64,000 nucleotides of DNA from Paenibacillus radicis (ex Xue et al. 2023) (GCF_024722015.1 NZ_JANQBD010000016.1:124001-188000); one strand, 5' to 3'; numbered from the stretch's first letter, positions 45,429-54,246 are shown. Numbers and translations are program-made. Notes: generated by a model not told the origin, from the letters alone.

Positions 45429-46523
45429 ATGCCCATCCATCAATCACGACAAAATGGCAAATCGTCCGCTATGGCTAATGTACAGAGAAGATCGAACTCA
45501 GCAAAGTCTGCTTCCAACGCGATTCATTCACCACATAACGGGCAGCAACTAACCGCCGCTAGTATGATGAATTTGCAAGGAACCATCGGCAACCGTGGTG
45601 TACAGAGAATGATCTCGGGTTCGCAGGACCATGGTGTTGGCAGCCGATTTCCGATTCAAACGAAGATGGCCGTTGGACCTGTAGGCGATAAGTACGAGCA
45701 GGAAGCCGATAAGGTAGCTAGCCAGGTCGTGCAGCAGCTGCAAACGAAGCCGGCAACGGATTCGGTTCAGCGAATGGAGCAGTCGGAGGAAGAATCCGAA
45801 GAGCTGCAAATGAAGCCGGCGGCAGAGTCGATTCAGCGAATGGAGCTTCCGGAGGAAGAGTCGGAAGAGCTGCAAATGAAGCCAGCGGCAGAGTCAATAC
45901 AGCGAATGGAGCTTCCGGAGGAAGAGTCGGAAGAGCTGCAAATGAAGCCAGCGGCAGAGTCGATACAGCGAATGGAGCAGTCGGAGGAAGAATCCGAAGA
46001 GCTGCAAATGAAGCCAGCGGCAGAGTCGATACAGCGAATGGAGCAGTCGGAGGAAGAATCGGAAGAGTTGCAAATGAAGCCGGCGGCAGAGACGATTCAG
46101 CGAATGGAGCTTCCGGAGGAAGAATCCGAAGAGCTGCAAATGAAGCCGGCGGCAGAGACGATTCAGCGAATGGAGCTTCCGGAGGAAGAATCCGAAGAGC
46201 TGCAAATGAAGCCAGAGGCTGGAGGCGGGTTCGATGTGACACCTTCGGTTGAGCAGCGTATACAAGCCAAAAGCGGAGCCGGCTCGCAAATGGATTCGAA
46301 GACGAGATCCGGTATGGAGCAAGCAATGGGGGCTGATTTTAGTGATGTTTCCATTCATAATGATGCGGAATCGGGTAAACTTAATGAGGAAATTGGGGCA
46401 CAAGCCTTCACACAGGGGAATGATGTATTTTTCTCCAACGGGAAATACGATCCATCTAGCCCTCAAGGACAAGAGCTGTTGGCCCATGAATTGACTCATG
46501 TGGTGCAGCAGCGGGGCAAATAG
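45429..46523 (+). CDS. eCIS-associated DUF4157 protein with seven 22-residue repeats
   Basis: 364 residues from ATG 45429 (AGGAGGTG 5-6 bp before). The N-terminus (SMMNLQGTIGNRGVQRMI) and a DKYEQEADKVASQVV segment are typical of DUF4157 proteins. Residues ~114-267 are seven nearly identical acidic 22-mers (QRMExxEEESEELQMKPAA). Residues ~272-364 are the DUF4157 fold: ADFSDVSIHNDAESGKLNE, AFTQGNDVFFSNGKYD and the HELTH zinc-type motif. DUF4157 is thought to act in eCIS cargo loading or as a leader for toxins. No separate toxin domain follows, so this protein may be a carrier or adaptor. Confidence 0.88.
   Translation: MPIHQSRQNGKSSAMANVQRRSNSAKSASNAIHSPHNGQQLTAASMMNLQGTIGNRGVQRMISGSQDHGVGSRFPIQTKMAVGPVGDKYEQEADKVASQVVQQLQTKPATDSVQRMEQSEEESEELQMKPAAESIQRMELPEEESEELQMKPAAESIQRMELPEEESEELQMKPAAESIQRMEQSEEESEELQMKPAAESIQRMEQSEEESEELQMKPAAETIQRMELPEEESEELQMKPAAETIQRMELPEEESEELQMKPEAGGGFDVTPSVEQRIQAKSGAGSQMDSKTRSGMEQAMGADFSDVSIHNDAESGKLNEEIGAQAFTQGNDVFFSNGKYDPSSPQGQELLAHELTHVVQQRGK
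45768..46229 (+). repeat. Seven tandem 66-bp repeats
   Basis: Seven in-frame 66-bp units (462 bp) encode 22-residue blocks; variants alternate between QS and LP after the shared QRME. The near identity at DNA level suggests recent duplication or gene-conversion and likely copy-number variation between strains. Confidence 0.93.
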
Positions 46524-46554
46524 TTTTTTTTGATTCAGCTGAACGGATAAAAGT

Positions 46555-46599
46555 AAAGAGACATCTTACGAGGCTCATGCCTCAGAGATGCCTCTTTTT
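46555..46599 (+). terminator. Rho-independent terminator after the DUF4157 gene
   Basis: AAAGAGaCATCT, loop containing AGGCTCATGCCT (a smaller hairpin), AGATGcCTCTTTTT. A strong stop for the signalling/DUF4157 region. Confidence 0.88.
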
Positions 46600-46649
46600 G
46601 CTGTGCTGAACCTCTTTTTGACAGAGGAGAAATTGCGTGCAATTAGAAT

Positions 46650-46982
46650 CTAGTTTTGCCGAAAAAAAGTCGTAGGCTGTGACTGAGGCTGTACTTGCGA
46701 AGCCTGGACAAAGCTGTTCATTTGATGAATTACTTGCTCTACATGTTGTTGTGTCTCAAGTAGACGGCGTTTTTGAGCATCCAATTGAATATCAATTTGA
46801 GATTGCGCTTGCTGCAGATCCTGCTGCACTTGCATTAACTGCTGTTGGGCTTGGCGCACATTTTGTGTAAACGTGCTTAGACCTGAAGCGGTCAACGCTT
46901 GTTGGGCTTGTTGAGCCTGTTGGAATTGCATCATCTGTTGGTCCTGCTGGAATTGCTGATAGGATGGATAGGTGGAAGACAT
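46650..46982 (-). CDS. Gln-rich small coiled-coil protein
   Basis: 110 residues with nearly a third Gln. The N-terminus MSSTYPSYQQFQQDQQMMQF leads into QQ/A repeats and a helix (QVQQDLQQAQSQIDIQLDAQ). ATG follows AGGAGG. No known family is recognised; the pattern resembles small coat- or spore-linked Gln-rich proteins of Bacillales, but this is only a resemblance. It is transcribed convergently to the DUF4157 gene. Confidence 0.65.
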   Translation of the reverse strand: MSSTYPSYQQFQQDQQMMQFQQAQQAQQALTASGLSTFTQNVRQAQQQLMQVQQDLQQAQSQIDIQLDAQKRRLLETQQHVEQVIHQMNSFVQASQVQPQSQPTTFFRQN

Positions 46983-47244
46983 TACTGTAAAACCTCCTGG
47001 TGGATGTTATGTAATTGCGCTTCAAAAACCCTTTTATGTGCCAACTTTATTAAGTTGTGAAAAACATGCGATCTTTATGCACGCTCTTGCTGCTCTATAT
47101 CCATAAACGGAGAAATAGAGGGAAATATGCCATCCATTCACATGCTTTTTAAAGTGCTGCGCGGGAAACGATATAGTATCATCATGCTTTTATTTGAACC
47201 TCATAAATACAAAAAACAGAAATAACAAACTATTATTTAGTGTA

Positions 47245-47273
47245 TTGTTAAAAGTAAGTTGATGTGATATTAT
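47245..47273 (+). promoter_or_regulatory. Sigma-A-type promoter for the nitroreductase gene
   Basis: TTGTTA (47245-47250), 17-bp spacer, TATTAT (47268-47273), about 40 bp ahead of the ATG at 47312. The rest of 46983-47244 has no gene. Confidence 0.6.
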
Positions 47274-47311
47274 AAGCAAAATATAAACCATAATTAAAGG
47301 AGCGAACCTCA

Positions 47312-47929
47312 ATGAATACAACCAAACTTGGACTAACTGCTGAAGAAGTTATTCTTTCGAGGCATTCCGTACGTAAATACCAACGTGATGTTAAGATACC
47401 GGATGCTGAGTGGAATGAAATATTAGAGCTGGCTTTTAGTGCTCCATCCTCTTGGAATTTGCAGCATTGGCGGTTTCTTGTAGTAAAGGAGCAAGCTAAT
47501 AAGGACAAACTGCTGCCTATAACGTATAATCAGCAGCAAACCTCCGATGCATCAGTTGTTGTAGTAGTGCTTGGAGATCTTCAAGCCAACCTTGTAGCTC
47601 CAGACGTATATGAGAAAGCTACACCTGAAATTCGTGATATGATGATTGGTCAAATCAATGGTGCTTACGAGAACAATCCACAGATTGGGCGTGATGAAGC
47701 CATCCGTAATGCTTCATTTGCTGCTATGCAATTGATGTTGGCTGCCAAAGCCAAAGGTTATGACAGTGTACCTATGGGCGGTTATAATGCAGAGGCGCTA
47801 ATCAAGGAATTGAACATTCCAGAACGATATATCCCTGTGGTGGTTATTCCCATCGGGAAGGCGCAAGTAGAAGGTCGCGCAACGGATCGTCTACCACTTA
47901 ATCATCAGGTTATTGAAGAGAGCTTCTAA
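47312..47929 (+). CDS. Nitroreductase family protein
   Basis: 205 residues with nitroreductase features: SRHSVRKYQRDVKIPDAEWN, LAFSAPSSWNLQHWRFLVV (FMN contacts), AAKAKGYDSVPMGGYNAEAL and VVVIPIGKAQ. Likely FMN- and NAD(P)H-dependent, substrate unknown. ATG follows AAAGGAG; its promoter is recognisable upstream. Confidence 0.93.
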   Translation: MNTTKLGLTAEEVILSRHSVRKYQRDVKIPDAEWNEILELAFSAPSSWNLQHWRFLVVKEQANKDKLLPITYNQQQTSDASVVVVVLGDLQANLVAPDVYEKATPEIRDMMIGQINGAYENNPQIGRDEAIRNASFAAMQLMLAAKAKGYDSVPMGGYNAEALIKELNIPERYIPVVVIPIGKAQVEGRATDRLPLNHQVIEESF

Positions 47930-47998
47930 GCTTTAAGCATAAAAATCGGAACCGCTGCTCATATTACTGTTAATGCGACAGGTAAAGGAGCGTGCGGT

Positions 47999-48172
47999 GT
48001 GGTACAGAAAGATACGAATCAAGAAAAAATCGGCAGCACTGATAGTGTACAACAGGATGAAGCTGTTATGAGCCGAGCACAATTTAATGCCGCTAACGAG
48101 AAGTTGATCGAGGATCAATTGCAAATAAGTGAAGATAAGTTGTTTGATTATGTTCCAGGTGAAGAAAAGTAA
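47999..48172 (+). CDS. Small acidic hypothetical protein, 57 aa
   Basis: GTG 47999 with AAAGGAG 8 bp upstream opens a 57-codon frame (VVQKDTNQEKIGSTDSVQQD then EAVMSRAQFNAANEKLIEDQ, and on to a stop at 48170-48172), ending 5 bp before a terminator. It is hydrophilic and acidic, with no known domain. The same frame is open back to the nitroreductase stop (47929) without another start, so a degraded extension of an older gene is also possible. Low-moderate confidence. Confidence 0.5.
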   Translation: MVQKDTNQEKIGSTDSVQQDEAVMSRAQFNAANEKLIEDQLQISEDKLFDYVPGEEK

Positions 48173-48177
48173 ATGAT

Positions 48178-48213
48178 AAGAAGCTTGCTCGAAATTGAGT
48201 AAGCTTCTTTTTC
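48178..48213 (+). terminator. Rho-independent terminator
   Basis: GAAGCTT(g)CTC, loop GAAATT, GAG(t)AAGCTTC followed by TTTTTC. Confidence 0.88.
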
Positions 48214-48264
48214 TTTGCCTAGAGAACTTAAAAGCAAGGTTAAAAGTGCTAATAAAAATATGTT

Positions 48265-48533
48265 GCCACTGCCTTCTCCCAAAAACCTGCATCTATACAG
48301 CCTTTGGGCCGGTATATCCTAAGTCTTATAAAATTCATGCAAATGTGCATTTATTTTCTTCATTCATAGCTGAACCGGATCGTTTTCCATGGAAATTGAG
48401 GTACTTTTGCAGGTTTGTTCTCACTAAAGCAATTTCGGTAGAAAATAACTGCATGTTTGCAGGCTTTTGTAAGGACCGGTGATGGTCGGAGGAGGGTCAA
48501 GCACTGATTTTAAAGTTGAGCCATAATTAAGTG
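48265..48533. repeat. Dispersed intergenic repeat, copy B
   Basis: Second copy of the element at 28570-28834, same orientation, with the same landmarks (TTCATGCAAATGTGCATTTA, TGCAGGTTTGTTCTCACT, AACTGCATGTTTGCAGG). Indels and stop codons make it non-coding. It occupies the space between a terminator and the LysR gene 3' end. Confidence 0.85.
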
Positions 48534-48558
48534 ATCCATGTAATGGTGAGGCAGTGGG

Positions 48559-49467
48559 CTATGTCGAATTTTTACGTAAAACGTTTTGTTGATCCAGCAG
48601 AGCAATGAATTCCTTTGCCGCCGGGGAAAGATGTTTGCTCCGATGATAGATATAACTGATTCCTCTTCGAAAGGTTATCCCTTTTATTGGAATCTCAACG
48701 AGCAAGCCGTGTTTGGTTTCCTGTTTGATTGCAAAGTTGGAAACAATAGATACTCCGAGTCCATGAATGACCCCTTGCTTGATAGCCTCCAGATTGCTTA
48801 TCTCCATATAGTTGGGTGGAGTAAACCCGTTTTCGGCAAATTTTGCTTCCAAAAAGGTCCGCGTAGCCGATTTATTAGGTTTCAAAATCAACGTTTCATT
48901 TGCCAATTCCTCTAAGGTGCACTCTTCCTTTTGGGCCAGCGGATGCTCGGGGCTTACGATTAGAGCAAGCTCATCCTGGTAAAAAGTTGTGGCTTGAAAA
49001 CGAGCTTGATCAATAGCTATTCTATCGGACACAACCAGGAACTCCACTTTGTTGGACTCCAGCATATGGATCAAGTGATTGGAGGATGTAATATTCATGT
49101 TGATTTTAATGCCGGGATGTTTCTTGGTAAAGTCACTGAGGATTGCAGGCAGCAGATACACCCCGACAAAATTGCTCGCTCCAAAGGATAAGGTTCCGTA
49201 AGCCAAGCTCTCGAGCTGCTTAATATGCTCTTTAGATGAATGAACCAGATTAATAATTTGCTCTGCGTAGGGCTTGAAATGATTTCCTTGATTGGTTAAG
49301 TACAGTTTTTTCCCTATACGGTCAAAAAGCGGAACCCCAAGCTCCTCCTCCAAACTTTGGATTTGCATGCTGACAGCGGGCTGCGAGCAATAAAGCTGCT
49401 CCGCTGCTTCGGTGAAGTTCAAGCATTCCGACAAGGTAATAAAGGTTTGCAGCTTGGTTAGATTCAT
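48559..49467 (-). CDS. LysR-type transcriptional regulator
   Basis: 302 residues. N-terminal winged helix (MNLTKLQTFITLSECLNFTE, SQPAVSMQIQSLEEELG, LFDRIGKKLYLT) and a periplasmic-binding-like effector domain. The start chosen (ATG 49467) has GAGAAGG upstream. It is divergent from the chemoreceptor gene. LysR proteins often control the divergent neighbour and an operon with a shared site, and the conserved motif at 49523 and 52625 is the best candidate site. Confidence 0.9.
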   Translation of the reverse strand: MNLTKLQTFITLSECLNFTEAAEQLYCSQPAVSMQIQSLEEELGVPLFDRIGKKLYLTNQGNHFKPYAEQIINLVHSSKEHIKQLESLAYGTLSFGASNFVGVYLLPAILSDFTKKHPGIKINMNITSSNHLIHMLESNKVEFLVVSDRIAIDQARFQATTFYQDELALIVSPEHPLAQKEECTLEELANETLILKPNKSATRTFLEAKFAENGFTPPNYMEISNLEAIKQGVIHGLGVSIVSNFAIKQETKHGLLVEIPIKGITFRRGISYIYHRSKHLSPAAKEFIALLDQQNVLRKNST

Positions 49468-49522
49468 TTCCGCCATCCTTCTCGTAAAATTAAACTATAA
49501 TGTTTTCTTATTATAATCCAAT

Positions 49523-49561
49523 TTAAATCAAATTGTTTAATAATATTACCGAAGATATAAT
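49523..49561 (+). promoter_or_regulatory. Operator plus sigma-A-type promoter of the chemoreceptor gene
   Basis: TTAAATCAAATTGTTT (49523-49538) includes a -35-like TTGTTT (49533-49538), 17-bp spacer, TATAAT (49556-49561). The 16-mer and the promoter spacing recur exactly at 52625-52663. CAATTT-AAATC-AAATTG is also an inverted repeat overlapping the motif. Likely target of the divergent LysR protein. Confidence 0.72.
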
Positions 49562-49604
49562 GAAAATGCAAATGAAAATGAGGGATGCTGAAAGGGAGAA
49601 AGTG

Positions 49605-51368
49605 ATGTTCACAAACTGGAAGCTGGGTACCAAGTTGTTTGCTTTGTATGTCATCGCATTTCTGGCATTAACCTTGTCCACCGGATTAGCTTTATTGACG
49701 ATGGGGAATGTGTCCGGGCAATTGATTCAAATTTTGTACGTGGAAAGTTATCAAATAAGCTCCCTTATTCTGCGTGCAGATAAAGATTTATATCAACAGC
49801 TGCTAAATCAAAGAACCATCGTTCTTACAGAAATGCCTGAAGAAGAATACAACAAGCAAATGCAGCATTACAAAAGCAATCTGATCAATATTCGCAATCG
49901 CATGCTGGAGGGAAAGGAAATATTCGAGAAAAGCCGCGCGAAATACGAAGGCATTCTTACTGAGAAAACCCGGAAGAACGTTTTTGATAATTTGGACGAT
50001 TTTTTTCGGCAGTTCGATCATTGGCAAAATCAGACGACAGGTTTGGTGGAAAAGGTGCCCATGGTACCGATAAAGGACCGACAAAAGATTTTGAATGAAA
50101 TCGTAACCTACGATGTTCAGTTTGAGGAAGCACGGAATACGCTCAAAGAAATTCGTTACCTCATGGATTCAATAGCCAAAGAAGAGGTGGACAATGCGCA
50201 TCAAATAACTAGAGAAGCACGAAAAACCATTCTCCTTATAGCGTTGATCCTCTTTCTTGCAGTTTTTTTATTGGGGTGGTACGTGATTCGTTATATGGTC
50301 AGATCAATTAATCAAATTGTTCGCGTATCCGACCTTGTTTCCAAAGGGAGGCTGGCTGTGGAACGTATCCAAGTTAAGAACAATGATGAAATTGGTCTGC
50401 TGGCTCAATCCGTCAATACAATGACAGATAACCTTCGTCAGCTGATCCATAATGCAAGTGAGACCGCAGAGATGGTTGCCGCTTCGTCGGAGCAGCTGCT
50501 CGCCGCTGTTGAAGAAGGAGAGTTCACGGCGGACAAAATCCGGGAAGGCTCCAGAATGGTTTCAGAGGGGAGCAAGCGGCAGAATGAAATGGTTACTCAT
50601 ACTTTTGAAGCTATTAAATACATGTCCGAAGGTATGTCTGCTATAGAAGGTAAGGGTCAGACCGTTGCACGTTCGTCGGAAGAAGCTCTTTTGGCTTCAC
50701 AGGATGGCTGCATATCGGCACAAAATGTCGTCAATCAAATGAAGGAAACCAATGATGCGGTTAATAAGACATCGTCTATCATTCTTCAACTGGGAGAGCG
50801 ATCGGAGGAAATCAGTAAGATCATCCATACTATTAACGAGATTGCCACCCAAACGAAGCTGTTGGCGCTCAATGCTGCCATTGAGGCTGGCAGAGCTGGA
50901 GAACACGGCAAAGGTTTTGCAGTAGTGGCGGAAGAAGTGAAGAGGTTAGCAGAAATATCAGGGGAATCTACGATAATCGTTGCAGATGTTATTACGGATA
51001 TTCGCAGTCATACTCAACATGCGGTACAAGCCATGAAGCTGGCCGCTGAAAAGGTGCACTTGGGACTTGTAAAGTCTGAACAAGTGATAGTTGTCTTAGA
51101 GATGATTCAGGCAAAAACGACGAGCGTAACGGAAAATGTGAATGGCATGTATGAAAGTTTAGAGCATATGAAACGTGAAAGCGTTAACATCTTGCGAGCA
51201 ACAGAGGAGGTGAGCAGAGTTGTCGATGATAATACCCAATCCAGTCTTGATAACGATATGCGGATTAACCAACAGGTTTCATCTGTAAGGGAAATATCCG
51301 TATTGGCCAGATCGTTGTCAGAAATCGCCGAAAGAATGGATCAGCTGTTAAATAAATTTAGCAAATAA
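49605..51368 (+). CDS. Methyl-accepting chemotaxis protein
   Basis: 587 residues from ATG 49605 (AAAGGGAGAAAGTG upstream; the earlier in-frame TTG lies inside the promoter). TM1 (~12-36), helical outside sensor domain (~40-200), TM2 (~208-230), HAMP (~230-285), and a signalling hairpin with the diagnostic tip [20 protein letters not shown] then [17 protein letters not shown]. No C-terminal CheR-binding pentapeptide is seen. It probably senses a compound linked to the adjacent metabolic genes (inference). Confidence 0.93.
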   Translation: MFTNWKLGTKLFALYVIAFLALTLSTGLALLTMGNVSGQLIQILYVESYQISSLILRADKDLYQQLLNQRTIVLTEMPEEEYNKQMQHYKSNLINIRNRMLEGKEIFEKSRAKYEGILTEKTRKNVFDNLDDFFRQFDHWQNQTTGLVEKVPMVPIKDRQKILNEIVTYDVQFEEARNTLKEIRYLMDSIAKEEVDNAHQITREARKTILLIALILFLAVFLLGWYVIRYMVRSINQIVRVSDLVSKGRLAVERIQVKNNDEIGLLAQSVNTMTDNLRQLIHNASETAEMVAASSEQLLAAVEEGEFTADKIREGSRMVSEGSKRQNEMVTHTFEAIKYMSEGMSAIEGKGQTVARSSEEALLASQDGCISAQNVVNQMKETNDAVNKTSSIILQLGERSEEISKIIHTINEIATQTKLLALNAAIEAGRAGEHGKGFAVVAEEVKRLAEISGESTIIVADVITDIRSHTQHAVQAMKLAAEKVHLGLVKSEQVIVVLEMIQAKTTSVTENVNGMYESLEHMKRESVNILRATEEVSRVVDDNTQSSLDNDMRINQQVSSVREISVLARSLSEIAERMDQLLNKFSK

Positions 51369-51391
51369 TATTCAGTTTGGAGATGAGCTGT

Positions 51392-52423
51392 TTGCAATGT
51401 GGGGTTGGTATAAGCGGGACGGGGAGAATCGGGCGGTTATTAATTAGAAAAATATTATCAGATAATACCCATCCTATTCATTTGAAGGCAATTAACACGT
51501 CATATCCTACTCATATAATCGCACATTTATTGAAATATGATTCCGTGCATAGGACATGGGAGGCCGACATCGAGACAGGAGAAAACTATCTGCTCATTAA
51601 CGGTCAACGGTTAGAAGTCACGTCCGAGAGGAATCCGGAACTTATTCCGTGGAAAGACTTGGGAGTCGACTTGGCGGTTGATGCAACAGGAAAGTTCAAT
51701 GATCGTAAGGGGGCGCAAAAGCATCTTCTTGGCGGGGCATCCGCCGTACTGTTGACCGCACCGGGGGAACAGGTGGATCTAACTATAGTTATGGGAGTAA
51801 ATCAACAAGACTATGATCCTATGAAGCATATTTTACTCTCTGCCGCTTCCTGCACTACCAATTGCTTGGTACCTGTATTAAGTATATTGGATCGGTCGTT
51901 TCACGTGAACCACGCCTGGGTTACTACTATTCATTCTTATACGAATGACCAAAGACATCTGGATAATCCTCACCAGGATTTGCGCCGTGCGCGTGCCTGC
52001 ACACAATCCATTGTTCCAACCAGTACTGGCGTAGGAAATGCCCTTAGGGATGTTATGCCCCGCCTTGCTCCTGTAGTTCACGGTTTATCGATAAGGGTTC
52101 CTACACCAGATGTGTCACTGGTCGATTTGACGGTTGGTGTAAATTGTCGGGTATCGCAGGCTGATGTACGAAATGCGCTGCAGTCAGCGGTAAAAGGGGA
52201 GCTTAGCAGGTATGTTGAATATACCGAAGCCCCGTTAGTTTCGATAGATTTTATAGGATGTGAGAAATCTGCGGTCATCGATGGTCTGTCTTTAGCAGTT
52301 CGAGATGATCAAATTAAACTTCTCGCTTGGTATGACAATGAATGGGGATATGTCAGCAGAGTGATGGATATTTTAAGTATGGTTATTAATAAAAAACAGG
52401 AAGTGTTTAATAAATATGGATAA
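51392..52423 (+). CDS. Glyceraldehyde-3-phosphate dehydrogenase (GapA/B family)
   Basis: About 343 residues. NAD-binding start VGISGTGRIGRLLIRKIL, the catalytic cysteine in SAASCTTNCL, the catalytic His in TTIHSYTNDQRH and WYDNEWGYVSRVMD at the C-terminus. TTG 51392 is chosen as the start because GGAG lies 9 bp before, and the family normally begins close to this glycine-rich motif; ATG 51383 is an alternative. It is probably a second, inducible copy rather than the central GapA. A small SR1P-like gene follows. Confidence 0.9.
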   Translation: MQCGVGISGTGRIGRLLIRKILSDNTHPIHLKAINTSYPTHIIAHLLKYDSVHRTWEADIETGENYLLINGQRLEVTSERNPELIPWKDLGVDLAVDATGKFNDRKGAQKHLLGGASAVLLTAPGEQVDLTIVMGVNQQDYDPMKHILLSAASCTTNCLVPVLSILDRSFHVNHAWVTTIHSYTNDQRHLDNPHQDLRRARACTQSIVPTSTGVGNALRDVMPRLAPVVHGLSIRVPTPDVSLVDLTVGVNCRVSQADVRNALQSAVKGELSRYVEYTEAPLVSIDFIGCEKSAVIDGLSLAVRDDQIKLLAWYDNEWGYVSRVMDILSMVINKKQEVFNKYG

Positions 52424-52442
52424 TTACAAGGATTCATCAATA

Positions 52443-52577
52443 ATGTTGGGAGTCATTTTGTGCAAGTACTGCGGAAGTGAAATCGCGACGGTAGATACGG
52501 AAAAAGTGACTATATTTTATAGCGACTGTAAACGTGAGGTTTGTCGAGAACCTGGAAAAGGGAGAGTAGACGAATAA
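52443..52577 (+). CDS. SR1P-like small Cys-rich protein (GapA-binding peptide family), 44 aa
   Basis: ATG 52443 opens a 44-codon frame: MLGVILCKYCGSEIATVDTE, KVTIFYSDCKREVCRE, then a charged tail. This matches the SR1P pattern (VCQxC, EKxTxLYxxC) of the ~39-residue peptide that in Bacillus subtilis binds GapA. Here the gene lies 19 bp behind a GAPDH gene, which strengthens both calls. The two Cys pairs could bind zinc. Start spacing is not ideal (AAGGA ~12 bp upstream). Confidence 0.75.
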   Translation: MLGVILCKYCGSEIATVDTEKVTIFYSDCKREVCREPGKGRVDE

Positions 52578-52624
52578 GGATAAGCTAAAGAAAAAACAAT
52601 AAGGTTTCCTTATGATAACAAGAA

Positions 52625-52663
52625 TTAAATCAAATTGTTTTATGATTTTTAGCTGGATATAAT
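52625..52663 (+). promoter_or_regulatory. Operator plus sigma-A-type promoter of the anion symporter gene
   Basis: TTAAATCAAATTGTTT (52625-52640) with -35-like TTGTTT, 17-bp spacer, TATAAT (52658-52663), identical in plan to the site at 49523-49561. GATATAATGAAA is shared too. The in-frame ATG at 52661 lies in the -10 box, so the protein start is downstream. Confidence 0.72.
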
Positions 52664-52703
52664 GAAAGCGGAAACATTACTAATTGCGAGGGGGCTATAC
52701 AAG

Positions 52704-54191
52704 ATGGCTGAGGTCTTATCGACCCTAAAAACAGATGGCAAGGAACCACCGATCAAGAAAAAAAGCCGAGTTGAGGAAGTTATGAAAAAGTGGGGGATTC
52801 CCATTGCAGTTGTTGTGTTTTTACTATTATTTTTTATGCCTACACCTGAAGGAATGACCCCAGTAGCCCAAAGATCCATAGCTGTATTTACAGGGGCTCT
52901 GATTCTTTGGATAACGACCCCTATCCCCATTTATTTGACATCAATCGCGGCGATTCTGATGCTTCCTTTGATTGGAGCGGTTAAAGATCAGGATGTTGCT
53001 TTCGAATCATTAGGGTTTGGCGTCATATGGCTGATGGTTTCCGCATTTGTCCTTACCTCTGCGATGATGAAGTCAAATTTGGGCAGAAGGTTCGCACTGT
53101 GGATGGTCACCAAGTTTGGTAAAACACCGAAAACGACACTGCTCGTATTGATCATTATCAACTTTATTTTGGCGTTCTTCGTCCCTTCAACGACGGCCAG
53201 AGCTACGTTGATGGTGCCCATTTGCATGATTTTGTTGGAAGTCTATAAGGCCATTCCAGGTGAAAGCAACTTTGGGAAAGTAATGATGCTTCAAGGAGTC
53301 CAGGCGGATGCTATCGCTACATCGGGAGTTATGACCGCTACTGCGGGCAACATTATTGCCGTCGGTTTCATCAACGAACAAGCGGGCGGACACATCGGTT
53401 ATATGGATTGGCTGTTGGCTTCGATGCCGACCGCTATCGTCACCATGCTGATAACCTTCCTCATCGGGTTTAAGCTTTTCTCTACAAAAGGAGAGGCCAA
53501 TTTTGAGAATGCGATGGGGACGCTGAAAGATGAGCTGAAGAAGCTCGGTTCCTTTTCTAAGGACGAGAAGAAAGCATCGATTATCTTTATCATAACCGTA
53601 ATCCTGTGGGCAACAGGGGATTACCAGAAGGGCTGGTTCGGTTTTGAAATCAGCACCGAACAGACCGCTGTCATTGCCGCGCTCCTATGTCTGCTTCCTC
53701 GTATTGGAATGCTGACCTGGAAAGAAGCGAACATCAAATGGGAGCTTATGATTTTCGCTGCGGGTGCATATTCCGTAGGAAACGCGCTGGATAAATCAAA
53801 GGGCGCTGAATGGATTATTAAAAATGTGGTTAGCGGCCTAGGTTTAGAACAAATGAACCATGCCTTGGTCTATGTGGTGGTGATATTCCTCAGCATGTAC
53901 AGCCATCTCATATTTACGAGTAAAACGGTTAGAGTCACGATCTTGATTCCGGCGTTCATTGCTCTGGCCAAGTCATTGGGTATGGATCCGGTTGCTCTTG
54001 GATTGGCTGCCGCTATGACCATGACCTACACGATCACACTCCCGCCTCATTCGAAGGTCAATACGATCTATTTCGGAACAGGCTATTTCTCAGTCCTTGA
54101 TCAAGTTAAGTATGCGATCGTTACATGTTTTGTAGGAGCTAGCGTTATCAGTTTGGCTTTATTCACCTGGTTTAAAGTATTGGGATTATAA
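52704..54191 (+). CDS. SLC13/DASS family anion:Na+ symporter
   Basis: 495 residues from ATG 52704 (GAGGGGGC upstream). About 11-12 membrane helices, with family motifs LILWITTPIPIYLTSIAAIL, FFVPSTTARATLMVPI (SNT-like loop), GVMTATAGNI and MTYTITLPPHSKVN. DASS members import di- and tricarboxylates or sulfate. Neighbouring GAPDH and phosphoglycerate mutase could mean a C3 acid or phosphoglycerate-like substrate, but this is inference. Confidence 0.9.
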   Translation: MAEVLSTLKTDGKEPPIKKKSRVEEVMKKWGIPIAVVVFLLLFFMPTPEGMTPVAQRSIAVFTGALILWITTPIPIYLTSIAAILMLPLIGAVKDQDVAFESLGFGVIWLMVSAFVLTSAMMKSNLGRRFALWMVTKFGKTPKTTLLVLIIINFILAFFVPSTTARATLMVPICMILLEVYKAIPGESNFGKVMMLQGVQADAIATSGVMTATAGNIIAVGFINEQAGGHIGYMDWLLASMPTAIVTMLITFLIGFKLFSTKGEANFENAMGTLKDELKKLGSFSKDEKKASIIFIITVILWATGDYQKGWFGFEISTEQTAVIAALLCLLPRIGMLTWKEANIKWELMIFAAGAYSVGNALDKSKGAEWIIKNVVSGLGLEQMNHALVYVVVIFLSMYSHLIFTSKTVRVTILIPAFIALAKSLGMDPVALGLAAAMTMTYTITLPPHSKVNTIYFGTGYFSVLDQVKYAIVTCFVGASVISLALFTWFKVLGL

Positions 54192-54201
54192 TATAGAAGT
54201 T

Positions 54202-54225
54202 GTTCAAAAAGCCTTCTTTTTGAAC
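54202..54225 (+). other. Perfect stem-loop before the phosphoglycerate mutase gene
   Basis: GTTCAAAAAG-CCTT-CTTTTTGAAC, a 10-bp perfect stem with a 4-nt loop. No T-run follows it, so it is unlikely to terminate. It may set expression between symporter and mutase. Confidence 0.6.
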
Positions 54226-54246
54226 ACGAACTTATAGGAGGAAACC

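Noticed and set aside
45768-46229. Tandem repeats as a CRISPR-like array
   Set aside because: Units are contiguous 66-bp in-frame coding repeats without spacers, inside a DUF4157 gene.
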